A DNA stretch of 64,000 nucleotides. Source: Pyricularia pennisetigena (Eukaryota > Ascomycota > Sordariomycetes > Magnaporthales > Pyriculariaceae). The notes beneath the pieces are model-generated. The model did no database searches. It was not told the origin of the DNA and saw only the letters and a list, made by a program, of their open reading frames with translations. This document shows positions 45,341 through 56,766 of this stretch, in pieces. Position 1 is the first letter of the stretch, and the number at the start of each line of letters is the position of its first letter. Position numbers and translations under genes: made by a program. The stretch spans positions 1,023,382 to 1,087,381 of the forward strand of contig NW_021940922.1 of the NCBI RefSeq assembly GCF_004337985.1, read 5' to 3'.

Positions 45341-46579
45341 TGCCATTGTCAGGTGGCACAATTTGTTGTATATAGCTGGTAGAAAGTGCATGTCCCAGCC
45401 ATACACGGCTGCCCAGATTTGCAGAACTTATAATTTAGAAAGCCAAACCGGCCTTGCTGCGCAGTGACAGCACATGACCAAGGGAATGCCGCTGACGGAG
45501 TCAGCCAACCTGGGCCACGAGCATCACAGTCTTAGCCCAGCAGCAGAGACCAAATCGCACTGCATCGTGTCCTCCCATTCGTCTCATTTCTTTGTTGGCT
45601 TCACTTTACGCCAGTTCAGGTTGCATTCTGGCCTTGCATAACACTTGATAAGCCGAGACCGGGGGGCATAACTGTTGAATAGGGGCTGCAGATATCCGTT
45701 TATCCAAGATACCTGCAGATGGCACGGAAACCTCCAAAGTTAGCCCCAAATAGTAGAACAACGGTGCTTAGAAGAATGAACACGGCTTCATTAAGACATC
45801 GCGCTATATTCGCTGGTGTTGGACCAGCCAAGGATCCTTCGAACTGGTATAATTTCCGGTATTAAGGTACGGGGCCTCCCCTAAACCTGGGGGGGATTTG
45901 TACATGCATACTTTTGCTTGGGATAACTGGGATCATATGCGAATTTCAATTTCAAATCATTTATCGTTGCGTTTATATAGACATTAATGTGTTTAACAGC
46001 AATTAGCTTTAGCATTGAGACACTTTGCACGGCCCACATGCCCAAATAACNNTTTTAATTGTGCTCATTTTGTGTCCAACTCGTAATTTCCTCGCGCTAA
46101 CATTGAGCATCAGCAGCCTCTTTAGCCCAGTCGCATCACCAAAAACAGAACAGATCTAGAATGAATATGGGGCCTCCCTTACCTTTTTCTCTTTTTTTTC
46201 TTCTTTTTTTGATACCATGGTTTTTACGATCGCGGAATTCGCCTCGAGCACGCCGCGTAATACCATTTCGCCTCGTTTGCGAGAAACGGCGAACTTGAAC
46301 TAGTGAAATCCTGGGTCCGATCAGCTGCGTTATTACCAGGTGCTGACAAGGAAATTACAATAACAGTAAAGCGGTTTCGGAAAACGTAAAACGTTGCAAT
46401 AAGATTGAAGATTTTTTTGCGCAAACCTTTGGACTATTGGGGAGTACGGGAGTTATGAAAAACGCATACTGCAGTGGCAGTATTTCCTATGGGCTTGCAG
46501 GCGATTGGCCCTGTCCCAGCCCTTCGTGGACCAGCCAGGCACGTTAGCGGTTGCTGTGAAAACCAGGCCAATTAATTCG
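45341..46579. other. Gene-free, repeat-derived stretch
   Basis: No coding signal is seen. It contains a 2-N gap at 46051-46052 and a T-rich run near 46190-46210. Confidence 0.4.
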
Positions 46580-46930
46580 TAAAATTGTGCCAGAAGGCAA
46601 GAGCGGGATAGACTGGCAGGGCAAACATGTCCTAATCATAGACGAAGTCAGCATGCTGGGCGTGCAGCTGCTCAACGCCGTCAAGAACGACTCTGCGGGG
46701 ACTTCCATCATTTCCGTGCAGTACAGGAAAGATCAGTTTCCTTGCCAGCTCCAGTAGTCCGTGAGAAAGATATGATCACTTTGGTTCGGAGTCGTGACGA
46801 CAACACGACGTTACTCAAGCCCTATGGAGGTTTAACACGGTGCTGCTGCTAAAGAAGCAAATCCGTGCCGCGGAAACCCCATGTTTACGCGGGTTGCCAA
46901 AATGCATTCGGCTAGAGATGCCAAAACCCT
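46580..46930 (+). pseudogene. PIF1-like helicase fragment, probably from a Helitron
   Basis: One frame reads KSGIDWQGKHVLIIDEVSML, including a Walker B-like LIIDEVSM. After a shift a second frame reads FRAVQERSVSLPAPVVRE, and a third reads NTVLLLKKQIRAAETPCLRG. In that order these are the conserved blocks of the Pif1-like helicases carried by fungal Helitrons. No Walker A or replication-initiator block is seen, so only a fragment remains. The hAT-like element begins about 290 bp further right. Confidence 0.65.
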
Positions 46931-47208
46931 ACCTGGAATTTTTCTCAACATTTCCCCCACTACCAGGTCATATAGCCACCAGTTGCCCATTGCAAAATGT
47001 TAAAGGATGTGTTCGGCCACTTTTCAAACATGCGTCCTGCTGTACAATGCTGTTGAACAGAATTTTGGATTTCGCCTCCTATTTCCCCTTTTCGTTTACA
47101 GGCATCCTAACAATCAAATTCTGAAGGTGTTTTAATACTAATTAACCAAACATTACCGCCACCACCGGCGAAGACCCGACTTAGTTTCCGGTCCTTTTGC
47201 AAAGCTAT

Positions 47209-47216
47209 GCGTCAAT
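47209..47216. repeat. Target-site duplication, left copy (GCGTCAAT)
   Basis: Identical to 55370-55377 on the other side of E1. Confidence 0.85.
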
Positions 47217-48359
47217 TAAGGCATTCCAAAACCCCCCCACGGGGGCCCGTGGCAGCCCAAATCGGTGGGGCGGCAAACCCGTGGGTGGGTTGAATTTTTT
47301 GTGGGGGGGCCCGGCCCGGCCCAAAACCGTACACGGGTTTTCTTGGCAACCCGCGGGCTCCCGTGGGAGAACCCGTAAAATTACAAATTTTCCATATTTA
47401 TATTTATGATTTTTTTTCGAATTATAGGTAAAAATCACAGTTACAAATAGAATATAATTTACAATTAACAATAAAATATAATATATATTCACGATTACAA
47501 ATAAACCATAACATAAAATACCGATAATAAATAAAATATAATATAAAATAACGATTATAAATAAACCATAGCATAAAATGACGATAATAAATCAAATATA
47601 ATATAAAATCACGATTATAAATCAAATATTATATAAATTTACGATTGCGAATAAAGTATAAAAAGGAAAATAAATATATTGAACCTCTATTTTACAATTG
47701 GGAGTTTTTCGAATTACGCCCATATACGATATTACCCCGTACCCGTTTCACTAACCTAAATGGGGTTTTTATTAACAATTTATTAGGTTAAAACCCTTTT
47801 TAAGTAAAAACGGGTAATGGGGGTATACGGTTAATATTACCCCGGATTGGGGTATTAACGACCGTTACCTAAATAGGATTATCGTTATCCGAATTTAAAT
47901 TTTCGCTTTATTCCCCCAAATTGTACACGAACCCAACAAATTCTTTAAAACGGTCGTTTTCAACTTTTTCGTTTTCCGGGGACATAAATTCTTTATATAC
48001 GATAAAAGTTTTAATACCGATTAAAAAAAATGATTTTTTTTAATTCAAGCGTAAATAATAACACGGTCCCGGATTGCGCATAAGGTTAACGAAAATTGGT
48101 TAAAAGTAATCGAATTACCTAACCATAATTATAACCGTTTAATAAAAATGGAAGCAGTAGGAATAGCTAAAATATCGCGGGCGATTTAGGCAAATTCCGG
48201 GAATTTGGTTTTATGGGTAGCCCACCAGTTAAAAATGTTATTATCGTTTTCCATAATTGCGGTAAATAATCGAGGATTGATATATATTAATGTAACCATC
48301 CATATAATTATCCGTATAAATATCCGTATAACCATCTATAATTTGAAAATAACGAACTT

Positions 48360-50792
48360 TAAGTAAAAAATACTTTAATTTTTAACCGGATATTTTTTTT
48401 AATAAAACGATCGATGGAAAATGGGCTGGTTATTGGATTTAAATTTTGGTTGGGAATATGTTTGCGTTTTTTTGAATTCGGTTTCCGCCATAAAATAAGC
48501 AAAATTGGCTCCGTTCCCGGGTAAATTGATTTTATTTTAGGGTGGAAATTTGGATTTCGTTTTTGCGAATATAATTCGGCCAAACGATTAATATTTTGGC
48601 TAATTAAATTTTGCACCTTCTGGTTAGTATATTTTACGTAATATCGGAGCCTATTTTTTCTAAAATCCGTCCGCGTAAATGGGAATAAAATAGCCGCCAC
48701 AAAGTACATTTCTTCAATTTTTTGACGTTAAATTAGGTCCATATATTTGTCCAATTTTGCTCGTGCAATACGAATTGCGCTTTTCAAATTGGTATACCAT
48801 CCCGTTTGTGGATATTTTTGGGCTTTTCCCTGGTATTTTCGTTCGAAATTGGTAAAAGCAATTCCAATAACTTCCAACCCAGATAAAACGTACGCAATTG
48901 TTTCTATTTTATTAGCGCCAAAAACATTGGTAAAAACCGCGATAGTTTTAATCGTTATTAAAAAACATTTAAAAATCGTCCAACCTTTTGCAAATATTCG
49001 AAGTTTGGATAAAATCGAATTCGCCCGGTTATCCTAGCCCTTTATTAGCACAAGGTATTGTATAATAGATAATTCGATGGTTTTACGTAGTTAAAGCGTA
49101 CGCGCAATAGCCGAAATGGTTAAACTCCATTTCGTTTATATATTTTTAATTAAAAAACGGGGTCCTTTAACGCTAAATTCGCCAGTAATTTGTTGCAAAT
49201 TGCAAAAAAATTCGGTACGTTTGGGGCTTTGGTGCAATAAAACCGCCAAATAACGTAATTAATATTAAAAATAATATATTAAATAATTATATTTCAAAAT
49301 CTTTAATTAAATTAAACATTTATTTGGGCGATAATATGTTTTAAGGATATATCCCATATTTTAAATTCCTCCAAATTATTAATCGCCAAATGTTTTACAT
49401 CGTTAAAATTAATTAAAAATGCGCGGAAATCTGCTTTGGGAATATAACAATTTTAATATATAGCCTTTTTTACTAATTATAAAATGTGAACTATATAAAG
49501 GATTTGTAAAATGTTTAATTGCATTTATGGTTGGGGAATATTTTTTCGAATTTCCGCAACAACGTCCCCGGTGCGGAAATTGGAAACATTATCAACTGTA
49601 ATAACCGATATTCTGCTTTCCAGTTTGTGTTTAAAAATAGTTTAAACGGTAAATTTTACCAGTTTTTCCCTCGTGTTACTGGCGTTAATCGCAATAAAAT
49701 CCAAAACAAAATACCGACGTACCCAATTACTGTCGATATAAACGGCCACAATACCCCAAAAAACGTGTTTTAAACCCGGGCTTGTCCATCCGTCCACAAC
49801 CAAAAAGAATTTGCCTTTTTTCAGGACATTTATTAAATTTTGGGTAATAATATTTTCGGATATATTTTTATATTTTTTGGCGAGGGTTTGTGGCAATGGA
49901 ACCCTCCATCGATCGTTTCCGGCTTATATAATCATTTTAAATTCCGAATTTTGTACAATATTAAATCCTTTTCGCAATAAAATGCAAAGTCGGACGTATA
50001 ATTCCTCGACCTCGTTCTTCGGATATTTGTGGATCTTTTTCGTCTAAAAAATGTAATTATATATTAATTTTTGCAAATATTTAAGTAATAGTATAAAGTG
50101 GTTACATTAATAATTACATAAATGGTTATATAAATGGTTATATTTCGTTAATAAATGGAAAAAACTTACTATATAAAAATCCGTAAGAATTAAATTGGGG
50201 TTAAGTAAATCGTTTTATAATCCGAGTTTGTTCCAAATATAAGCAATTATATTCCAATGCCGTGTAAAGGTGCTGGTTTCATTATGCTGGTTTTTTTCAC
50301 TAAACTGGGGATATTTTAACATTTGCAAACACTTTTTGCAAATTAAACATAGTTCGCCGTTTTCTCGAAAAAGCCCTAATGGTAATATTGCCACATTTCC
50401 GCCAATTTAGGTTTTTAAAACCCTTTAGCGGTTAAATCGACTTTATTATCTATCGGTTACCAACGTCGAAACCAAAATCCAAAAACGAATAAATCGAGGA
50501 AATTGTTCCATAATTTAAATGTATATATATAATACGCATCCTTTTTCCCGTCGTATAAAACAGGATCATTGCAACCTATGTTTTGGTTATTTGCAAATAC
50601 CGCAATAAATTCACTTTCAACTTCCAAATCTAATTTAAAAAGGAAATTATAATCGTGCGAATTAACGCCAAATAAACGTGGGACGGGTATATATGTATTC
50701 GAAAAATTATCACGAAATTCGTTAACAATTTCAATATCCGGAAACACCAGTCTTTCGACTAAAATTTCCGGAGGTGGCGATGCGGTATTCAT
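48360..50792 (-). pseudogene. hAT transposase remnant
   Basis: Frames on the minus strand between 50792 and 48360 carry pieces of one decayed gene. The clearest part (49896-49642) reads FFLVVDGWTSPGLKHVFWGI followed by AVYIDSNWVRRYFVLDF, the block around the first catalytic Asp of hAT transposases. A C-terminal piece (48709-48359) contains NRLAELYSQKRNP and SPFSIDRFI, which could be the dimerisation end. The N-terminal piece (50792-50457) is an open frame without a recognised motif. Numerous stops separate the parts. The location inside a TIR/8-bp-TSD element supports the call. Confidence 0.65.
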
Positions 50793-51040
50793 TACAATAA
50801 TATGGTCAAAGGTTTAAAAAAAAAGAGGAAAAATCTTTTTCGTCATTGTTGTAAAATTTAGGAAAAAATGGGATTATATTTAATTTGTCCGTTTAAGTAA
50901 ACAGCGGAATGGTAAATGATCGATAACGGGGAAACATCGGTTAAACCTTGTATTGAAAATTTGTCAAAATTAAAAATTTATACTGTTTAATTGTTTTTTT
51001 TTTGCATTATTATTTGTCGCCAGGTTTTACCTACACAGAT

Positions 51041-51775
51041 ATGGCAAAAACAAAACAAAAAAAACGTCGACAAGTTCCTAATTCTCCCAAATTAAACCAA
51101 ATACTGCCATATAATAAATAAGCTATTTTTTTCTTTTTAGTTATCGGATATTTAAATTAATAATTTATAAATCTCCGGATAATTCACGTCGAACCCATTC
51201 CGTACTTTTACGTTCTTTTGAGCAAATAAGCCCCAAATTACCCTCACGATCACAAGAAATTCCAAAAACACCCTTTCCTATTATTCATTCAAAGGATAAT
51301 TTACAAATATAACGAGGGAAAACTAAAAAAAACCGCAAAAAAGACAACTAGGGGCAAACCACCAAATCAAAATACCGGAAAATTTAATACACGGGTACAA
51401 AATAATGGACAACAAAGGAAGAATCGTGCAAAACGGTTTAAACCTGGGAATAAAAAATCTAACTGGTTACATTGGATAATTACATTTTAATAACGGTTTA
51501 TAATAATTGCGTTAAAGGAAATTCGCCGATTGCAATCCCGTACAAACCTTTTAATCCCCAAAATCGCTTTTCAGCGTTCGGTTAAAAATGTAATATCCAC
51601 AATTACGCCTTATATTATATTGCAAATACAAAAAAAGGCTTTAATGGTATTGCAAAAAACGGCGGAAATGTTTTTGGTACAATTATTTACTATTTTAAAC
51701 CTTATTACTATCCATGCAAAACGGGTTACAATATCGACGAAAAATATATAATTGGTTCGGTTAATATTAAAAACA
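51041..51775 (+). pseudogene. Histone H3-like gene A inside the hAT element
   Basis: The first ATG opens MAKTKQ. The continuation TAKKTTRGKPP comes from about 51335, presumably after an intron. Joined they match the H3 tail start with Lys4, Lys9 and Lys14 kept and Arg2 and Arg8 changed to Lys. The same frame ends the tail with RAKRFKPGN. After a second probable intron the core frame (about 51510-51751) reads ALKEIRRLQ, LLIPKIAFQR, LQKTAEMFLVQLF and IHAKRVTISTKNI. These are alpha-N, alpha-1, alpha-2 and alpha-3 landmarks of H3. It stops at TAA 51749-51751 where H3 has Gln (CAA), a C-to-T change of the RIP type, and the frame continues LVRLIL. Splice sites are damaged. It is an H3 relative carried by a transposon, diverged from the host-type H3 and not functional now. 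Confidence 0.8.
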
Positions 51776-52749
51776 ATAAGTTATAAAATTTCTTTTTAAA
51801 ATATTAAACTATAAAATTCAATTAACCGTTTGGACATTTTTTTTAAAATTTGTTTTTGTTTAACTGGAAGTTTATTACGCTAATTAAATTTAAATAAAGT
51901 TTACGCAATTAGAAGTTTTAACTGCTAACACCACCATAAAATATATAATTAAAACTCGCAATTATTCCGCGTATTAAAATTAAATAACAGGCAAAAAATC
52001 CCCTTCAAACTCCTTATATATTTTACTATAAACTGGCCTTATAACCAGCATTTATAACCTTTTTACCTCACGTTTAGGTGCTTCTGGGTAATTAGGCACC
52101 CCAACCCAATTATTCGTAATAAATGGGAGCGTAACCCATCCATCCACATTTTCCTAAACTACTATTTGGTAAATAATGCGAATAAATTTGTTTAGCATAT
52201 TTGTATAAATTTTATAGGGGGCTTGCTTAACTCAAATGCGCTGGACAGGTGTATTGCGACTAAATACCCTGCGCGATTTTTAAACGCGGAATAGGGCGGT
52301 AGTTTAAATGTAATTATAATTTATAATTAAAGGTTTAGGTACGCTAAAACAAATAAAAACGCGCGAAAAAATTGCTTTAGCCAAAATAAGGGACTGTATA
52401 GGCGTAAAATAAATCGCCCTGTAAAATAATTAGCAATTATTTTATTTCGGAAAATTAAAATGTGTAAAATTTATTTTGTTTTAACTTTTAGTAATTGGTA
52501 TATTTGGTATATGTTAAAATTATAAACCGCAGTGTTTTTCGCCCAATAATGCACTTTGGTGGCCAGATGGGCTACCAGGGAATGCTAGTACCAATATATT
52601 ATATATTAAAATAAACCACGCAATACGTAAAATTGTTAACCGTATATTTAAATAACCATCCTATATAACCATTTATAATTCACCAATTTAGCCATTTCGG
52701 TTTAATTTAAATTGGCCGTTTTACCAGAATGCGAGGCTCTGTGGCGGAT

Positions 52750-53810
52750 TTGGCGTATTATATAGCCAAATTTAAAAGAATTTTCGAATGAAATACCTTT
52801 TCCAAACCTGTGGAAAATTTGGCGGACAAATTTACTCGTTTTACCTTAATAAATGTGTTGTTTATATAACAATGCAATAACCATTTTTTCCTATTTTTGC
52901 ATTTCAAATTCGGCCTTTTTAATAGGAATTCGAAAAAACGCTTTAAAAGCATTTTTTAAATTATCTAAATCCTCCATATTTTCCCAATTCTCGTCGTCGA
53001 TTAAAGCAGGGGTACGGGATTTTAAACCGAATTTGGATTGCAGGTTTTTCTAATATTGGTTTTAAAGTTTTTTGGATAATTATATTTAATAGCTACCACG
53101 TTATTTTGGTATTAAAAAAGGTTATATATAATAGTTATTCACTTTTTGGTAATAAAATTAGCTTTAAACTCATTTTCCATTTATTTTCGTACGAATTTAG
53201 TAAACGCAAGGTATTTATATTCGTTCCGCAATTTGGACTTTTGACAAAACAATGCGGTATTAAAACGCTTGCGTGCGCGGTCCATTATTAGTTTAAATTC
53301 GTCGCCATTTTCTGCTTGCGTTTTCAGCCTTTTGTTGCGATCGCGCGATTTGTGGGCTTTTTGTCCTGTTTCTTCGTCGTTTTTGCGTTTGCGGGCTAAA
53401 AATTGTTAATTTTCAAATTAAAACTGAAACACATTTTTTAAAATAAAAATGTTTACCCATATTTGCAAATAATCACAATATTTAAAAATAATTTATTGTT
53501 CCAAATATTGCGAAATTATAATTAAAATTTGAAATTGAAAATTTTGGTTAAATTCAAATTTTTATTGTTTTAATAAATTTAATAAATTTAATAAAACAAA
53601 AAAATTTGGCGTTTGGATTCCCAATTTGGTTACCCCACATTTAATTTGTTTGCACCTTACCCAATTAGGCTTAGCGCCGTTGTGAAAATTTTCCACGCTA
53701 AACCTAATTAAGTTTAAATTAAACAACACCCCGCCTTTATTCATTTTTTCGCAATTGCCAAAAAAATATTCGGCTTTTGACCCGACCACTTATCCGCACC
53801 AATTTTCTTT
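52750..53810 (-). pseudogene. Orphan reading frame conserved between E1 and E2
   Basis: On the minus strand a frame from about 53405 to 53205 reads RKRKNDEETGQKAHKSRDRN, then MDRARKRFNTALF, then KSKLRNEYKYLAFTKFVRK before a stop. A preceding piece (53789-53562) reads NKGGVLFNLNLIRFSVENFH and WVRCKQIKCGV. The second element has the same pieces at about 63210-62600 with RFNTVLFPSKSKSRNEHKYL. Conservation at protein level in both copies, despite base changes, shows that it was coding. The basic KRK-x-DEE stretch and Cys-containing N-part could suggest DNA binding, but I do not recognise the family. It overlaps nothing else and runs opposite to the H3-like genes. Confidence 0.45.
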
Positions 53811-53937
53811 CTGTTTTTATTTTTCGTTATCCACCATTCTCATCACTTGTAACCATTTTTCGTTACTATTTTTATTTTTTTAAAAGAGTTATCGTCATTT
53901 TATTTTCAATTAATTAAATTAAAATAGCTCTTCGCGC

Positions 53938-54993
53938 CCAAATTCCCCGTTCAATTGCAGGTAAAAAACCTCAAACCTCTCCTCAATTTACGAAACCTTA
54001 AACTTCTCCTCAATTTACTCAAAAAATTTTAAAAAAGAGTATACCAATGGGCAAATAGGGGCAAAATCGCCGGTTTAAACCTGGTAATAAATTTTATTTA
54101 TTTTCTATCTTATAAGTATATATTAATTCCATTTTGATAATTATTTTACGCGAAATTAGGCGGTACCAAAAAACCCTTAAATCATTCGTCCCCAAAACTC
54201 CTTTCCGACGCCTGGTACGGGAACTAACTCAAAATTATAAATATGGTTTTCGCTTCCAATTAATCGCTTTTATAATTTTGCAAAAAACAGCAAAATATTT
54301 CCTTATCATTTTTTTACAGGTAAAAACCTTTTATTATAACCATCCCATAAAACCATTTTAATATTATTTAATTACCAATTTCTACGCCATCCACGTTCGC
54401 CGTATTATTATCCAAATTAAAAATATCCATTTCGTCAAATATATTTTAAATATTATAAATAAATGGACATACCCCCAATATTCCAGCCAAAAAATTTTCA
54501 AATGGCTGGTTATTTCCGCATTGGCCCCAAAAATAAAAAACTTATATCCCCATTACCCGTCGTTTCGATTTTATTTGGTCCTAATAATTAAAACCCATTA
54601 TGCCCTGCATCGAAATTCCCAAAAGTTTCCAAAATAGCGAAAATTCCGTTACCTGCCAAACCTGCAAATAAAAAGCCTGCCAAAATCACTGGCAAAACAC
54701 TCCCCAAAACTGCTGGAAAAAGTTTACCGCAATTAATTATTATTGCAAATTCGTCGTTTTTGTTTTCGTTTACGGATTCGACTTTTTTTCGTTTTTATCT
54801 TTTTTACCTAATAATATAGGTGAAGATAATAATAAAAACGAGGAGGAAGAACAGGATAAAAAACAGGATAAAGAATTGGATGAAAAACAGGATAAAAAAC
54901 TGGATAATAAACAGGATAAAAAACAGGAAAAGCAGCAGAATAACCAGGTTAATTTTATTAACCCTAACACGGATATGGAAAATATTAATTAAA
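53938..54993 (+). pseudogene. Histone H3-like gene B with an extended, charged C-terminus
   Basis: A tail-like frame ends NRRFKPG at about 54085, followed by a GTAATA-type donor. The next exon (about 54145-54317) reads ILREIRRYQKTLKSFVPK, then TPFRRLVREL, then FRFQLIAFIILQKTAKYFL. After another intron the frame at about 54373-54440 reads FYAIHVRRIIIQIKNIHFVK, matching the alpha-3 region of H3. Downstream is a Lys/Pro-rich stretch (PAKPANKKPAKITGKTLPKT, about 54640-54700). Then comes a frame with repeated QDKK units that ends TDMENIN with TAA near 54990. If these parts belong together, this is an H3-fold protein with a long charged extension. There are at least two stops in the tail part. A second copy lies at 63345-64000. 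Confidence 0.7.
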
Positions 54994-55369
54994 TTGTATA
55001 AGGAATAAAACAATGGGTTTAAAAAAAGGGATGGTTATTTAGGATGGTTACTATAATTTCCCCCCCATTATATTGCGTTATTTTTAATTTTAATACCTGC
55101 TAATTAATGGTTATATTAATGGATACATTTTATTTATTAACTATTTATCCCAATTTTAACAAAATCGTTTTCCTTTTACATTATTGTTCCTTTTTAATCG
55201 CCCCAGCACGAAAACCCGCGGGTTACCCAATTCGGGTTAAACCCGCCAGCCCGCGGGCCCCCATTTACCCGCCAAGAAAACCCGTGGGCCATTACGGGCC
55301 CCCGCCAAAAGCCCATGGGTTGGCGGGCCGGGCTGGGCTAAACCTGTTTTCGGGTTTTGGCAGGCCTTA

Positions 55370-55377
55370 GCGTCAAT
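55370..55377. repeat. Target-site duplication, right copy (GCGTCAAT)
   Basis: Identical to 47209-47216; it directly follows the right TIR of E1. Confidence 0.85.
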
Positions 55378-55825
55378 CATCCAGTAAATATCCATCTTCG
55401 CCAAACTTTTCGGTGTCTTTCCGTGGGGTAATACAACAAACCAGGTCAGGAAAAAACTGAGAATAAAAATAGGGAACGGTGATAGCACCTGGGTACAAAA
55501 AGGTTATTACGTCGACATTCCTTCTAGGGATTTTACTTTTTGCCTGCCACTCCCTGTTCCCACCCGACTGCGGTTTAACATAAAATCACTTCAATGCCTC
55601 GTACCGTTTTGAAAAAATAGCACTGTGGGGGATGTTTTGGCCGGGTAATCTCCTTGGATATTTATCGTTAAACTCCTTGGCCAGTTCGTAAGTTTCGAAT
55701 CAACACCGGCCTACGCAAACTGGGCCTGTGTGTCTTTGGCGTCCACACAGAAAAGCTTGACTGGAACTAGCGGTAAAAGAAAAGGGAGTGAACCCAATGA
55801 CTTTCTGAGATCGTGCTGCTATAGT
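55378..55825. other. Spacer between the two hAT-like copies
   Basis: 448 bp of older sequence with ordinary base composition, presumably the continuation of the repeat into which E1 inserted. No gene recognised. Confidence 0.4.
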
Positions 55826-56766
55826 TAAGGCATTCCAACCCCCCGCCCCCCCACGGTGGCCCGTGGCAGCCCAAATCAGTGGGGCGGCCAGCCCGTGGGT
55901 GGGTTGAACTTTTTATGGGGGGGGGGGGGGGGGCCGGCCCGGCCCAAAAACGTACACGGGTTTTCTTGGCAACCCGCGGGCCCCTGTGGGAGAGCCTGTA
56001 ATTTTACAAAATTTGCATATTTATGCTTATGATTTATTTTCGAATTATAGGCAAAATCACAATTATAAATAAAACGTAATTTATAATTGAAACAAAATTT
56101 AATACTAAATCACGATTACATATAAAATACAGGATTAATTGACAGCTGCCGAAAATTTAAAACAAAAACACGATTATAAATCAAATATAATATAAATTTG
56201 CAATTGCAAATAAAATATAAAACGGAAAATCAATATATTGAACCTTAATATAACAATTGGGAGTTTTTCGAGATACGTCCATTTTTAATTTTATCCCATA
56301 CCCGTTTCACTGCACTAAATAGGGTTTTTACTAACAATTTGCTAGATTCCAACCCTTTTTAACTGGAAAGGGTAATAGGGGTATACGGTAAATATTTCCC
56401 CGCATTGGGGAATTAGCGACCGTTAATTAAATAGAATTATCGTTATTCGAATTCAAATTTTCCTTTAATTCCCCCAGATTGTGCACGAACCCATCGAATT
56501 CTCCAAAACGATCGTTTTCAGGTTTTCGTCTTCCGGGGATATAAACTCTTTATATATAATAGAAGTTTTAATACGGATTAAAAAAAATGATTTTTTTTAA
56601 TCGAAGCGTAAGCAATAGCACGGTCCTGGATTAGGGATAAAACTAACGAAAATTGATTGAAAATAATCGAGATACCCGATTATAACTCTAACCGCTTAAT
56701 AAGAATGGAGACAGCCGGAATAGCTAAAATATCGCGGGCGATTTAAGCAGATTCCAAGAATTTAGT

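Larger units (their letters stand above)
47217..55369. mobile_element. hAT-like DNA transposon E1, 8.15 kb, with TIRs and 8-bp target duplication
   Basis: The left end reads TAAGGCATTCCAAAACCC. The right end, read on the minus strand, is TAAGGCCTGCCAAAACCC. Both are followed by GC-rich subterminal sequence that contrasts with the AT-rich interior. The element is flanked by GCGTCAAT at 47209-47216 and again at 55370-55377, an exact 8-bp duplication as made by hAT transposases. A minus-strand remnant in its left half has the hAT-type block VVDGWTSPGLK. The right half carries two histone H3-like genes and an orphan reading frame. Many stops and the AT-rich interior (TA-rich, few CA/TG by eye) fit RIP. 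It inserted in older repeat sequence containing a Helitron fragment. Confidence 0.85.

Noticed and set aside
51041..51775. H3-like signal as a chance match in AT-rich sequence
   Set aside because: Several landmarks occur in the right order over tail and core, and an independent H3-like gene occurs in both element copies, which chance does not explain.
55200..55369. GC-rich patch in the AT-rich region, first taken for a gene island
   Set aside because: It is the right subterminal part of E1 and is similar in nature to the GC-rich blocks at 47222-47375 and 55831-56010.
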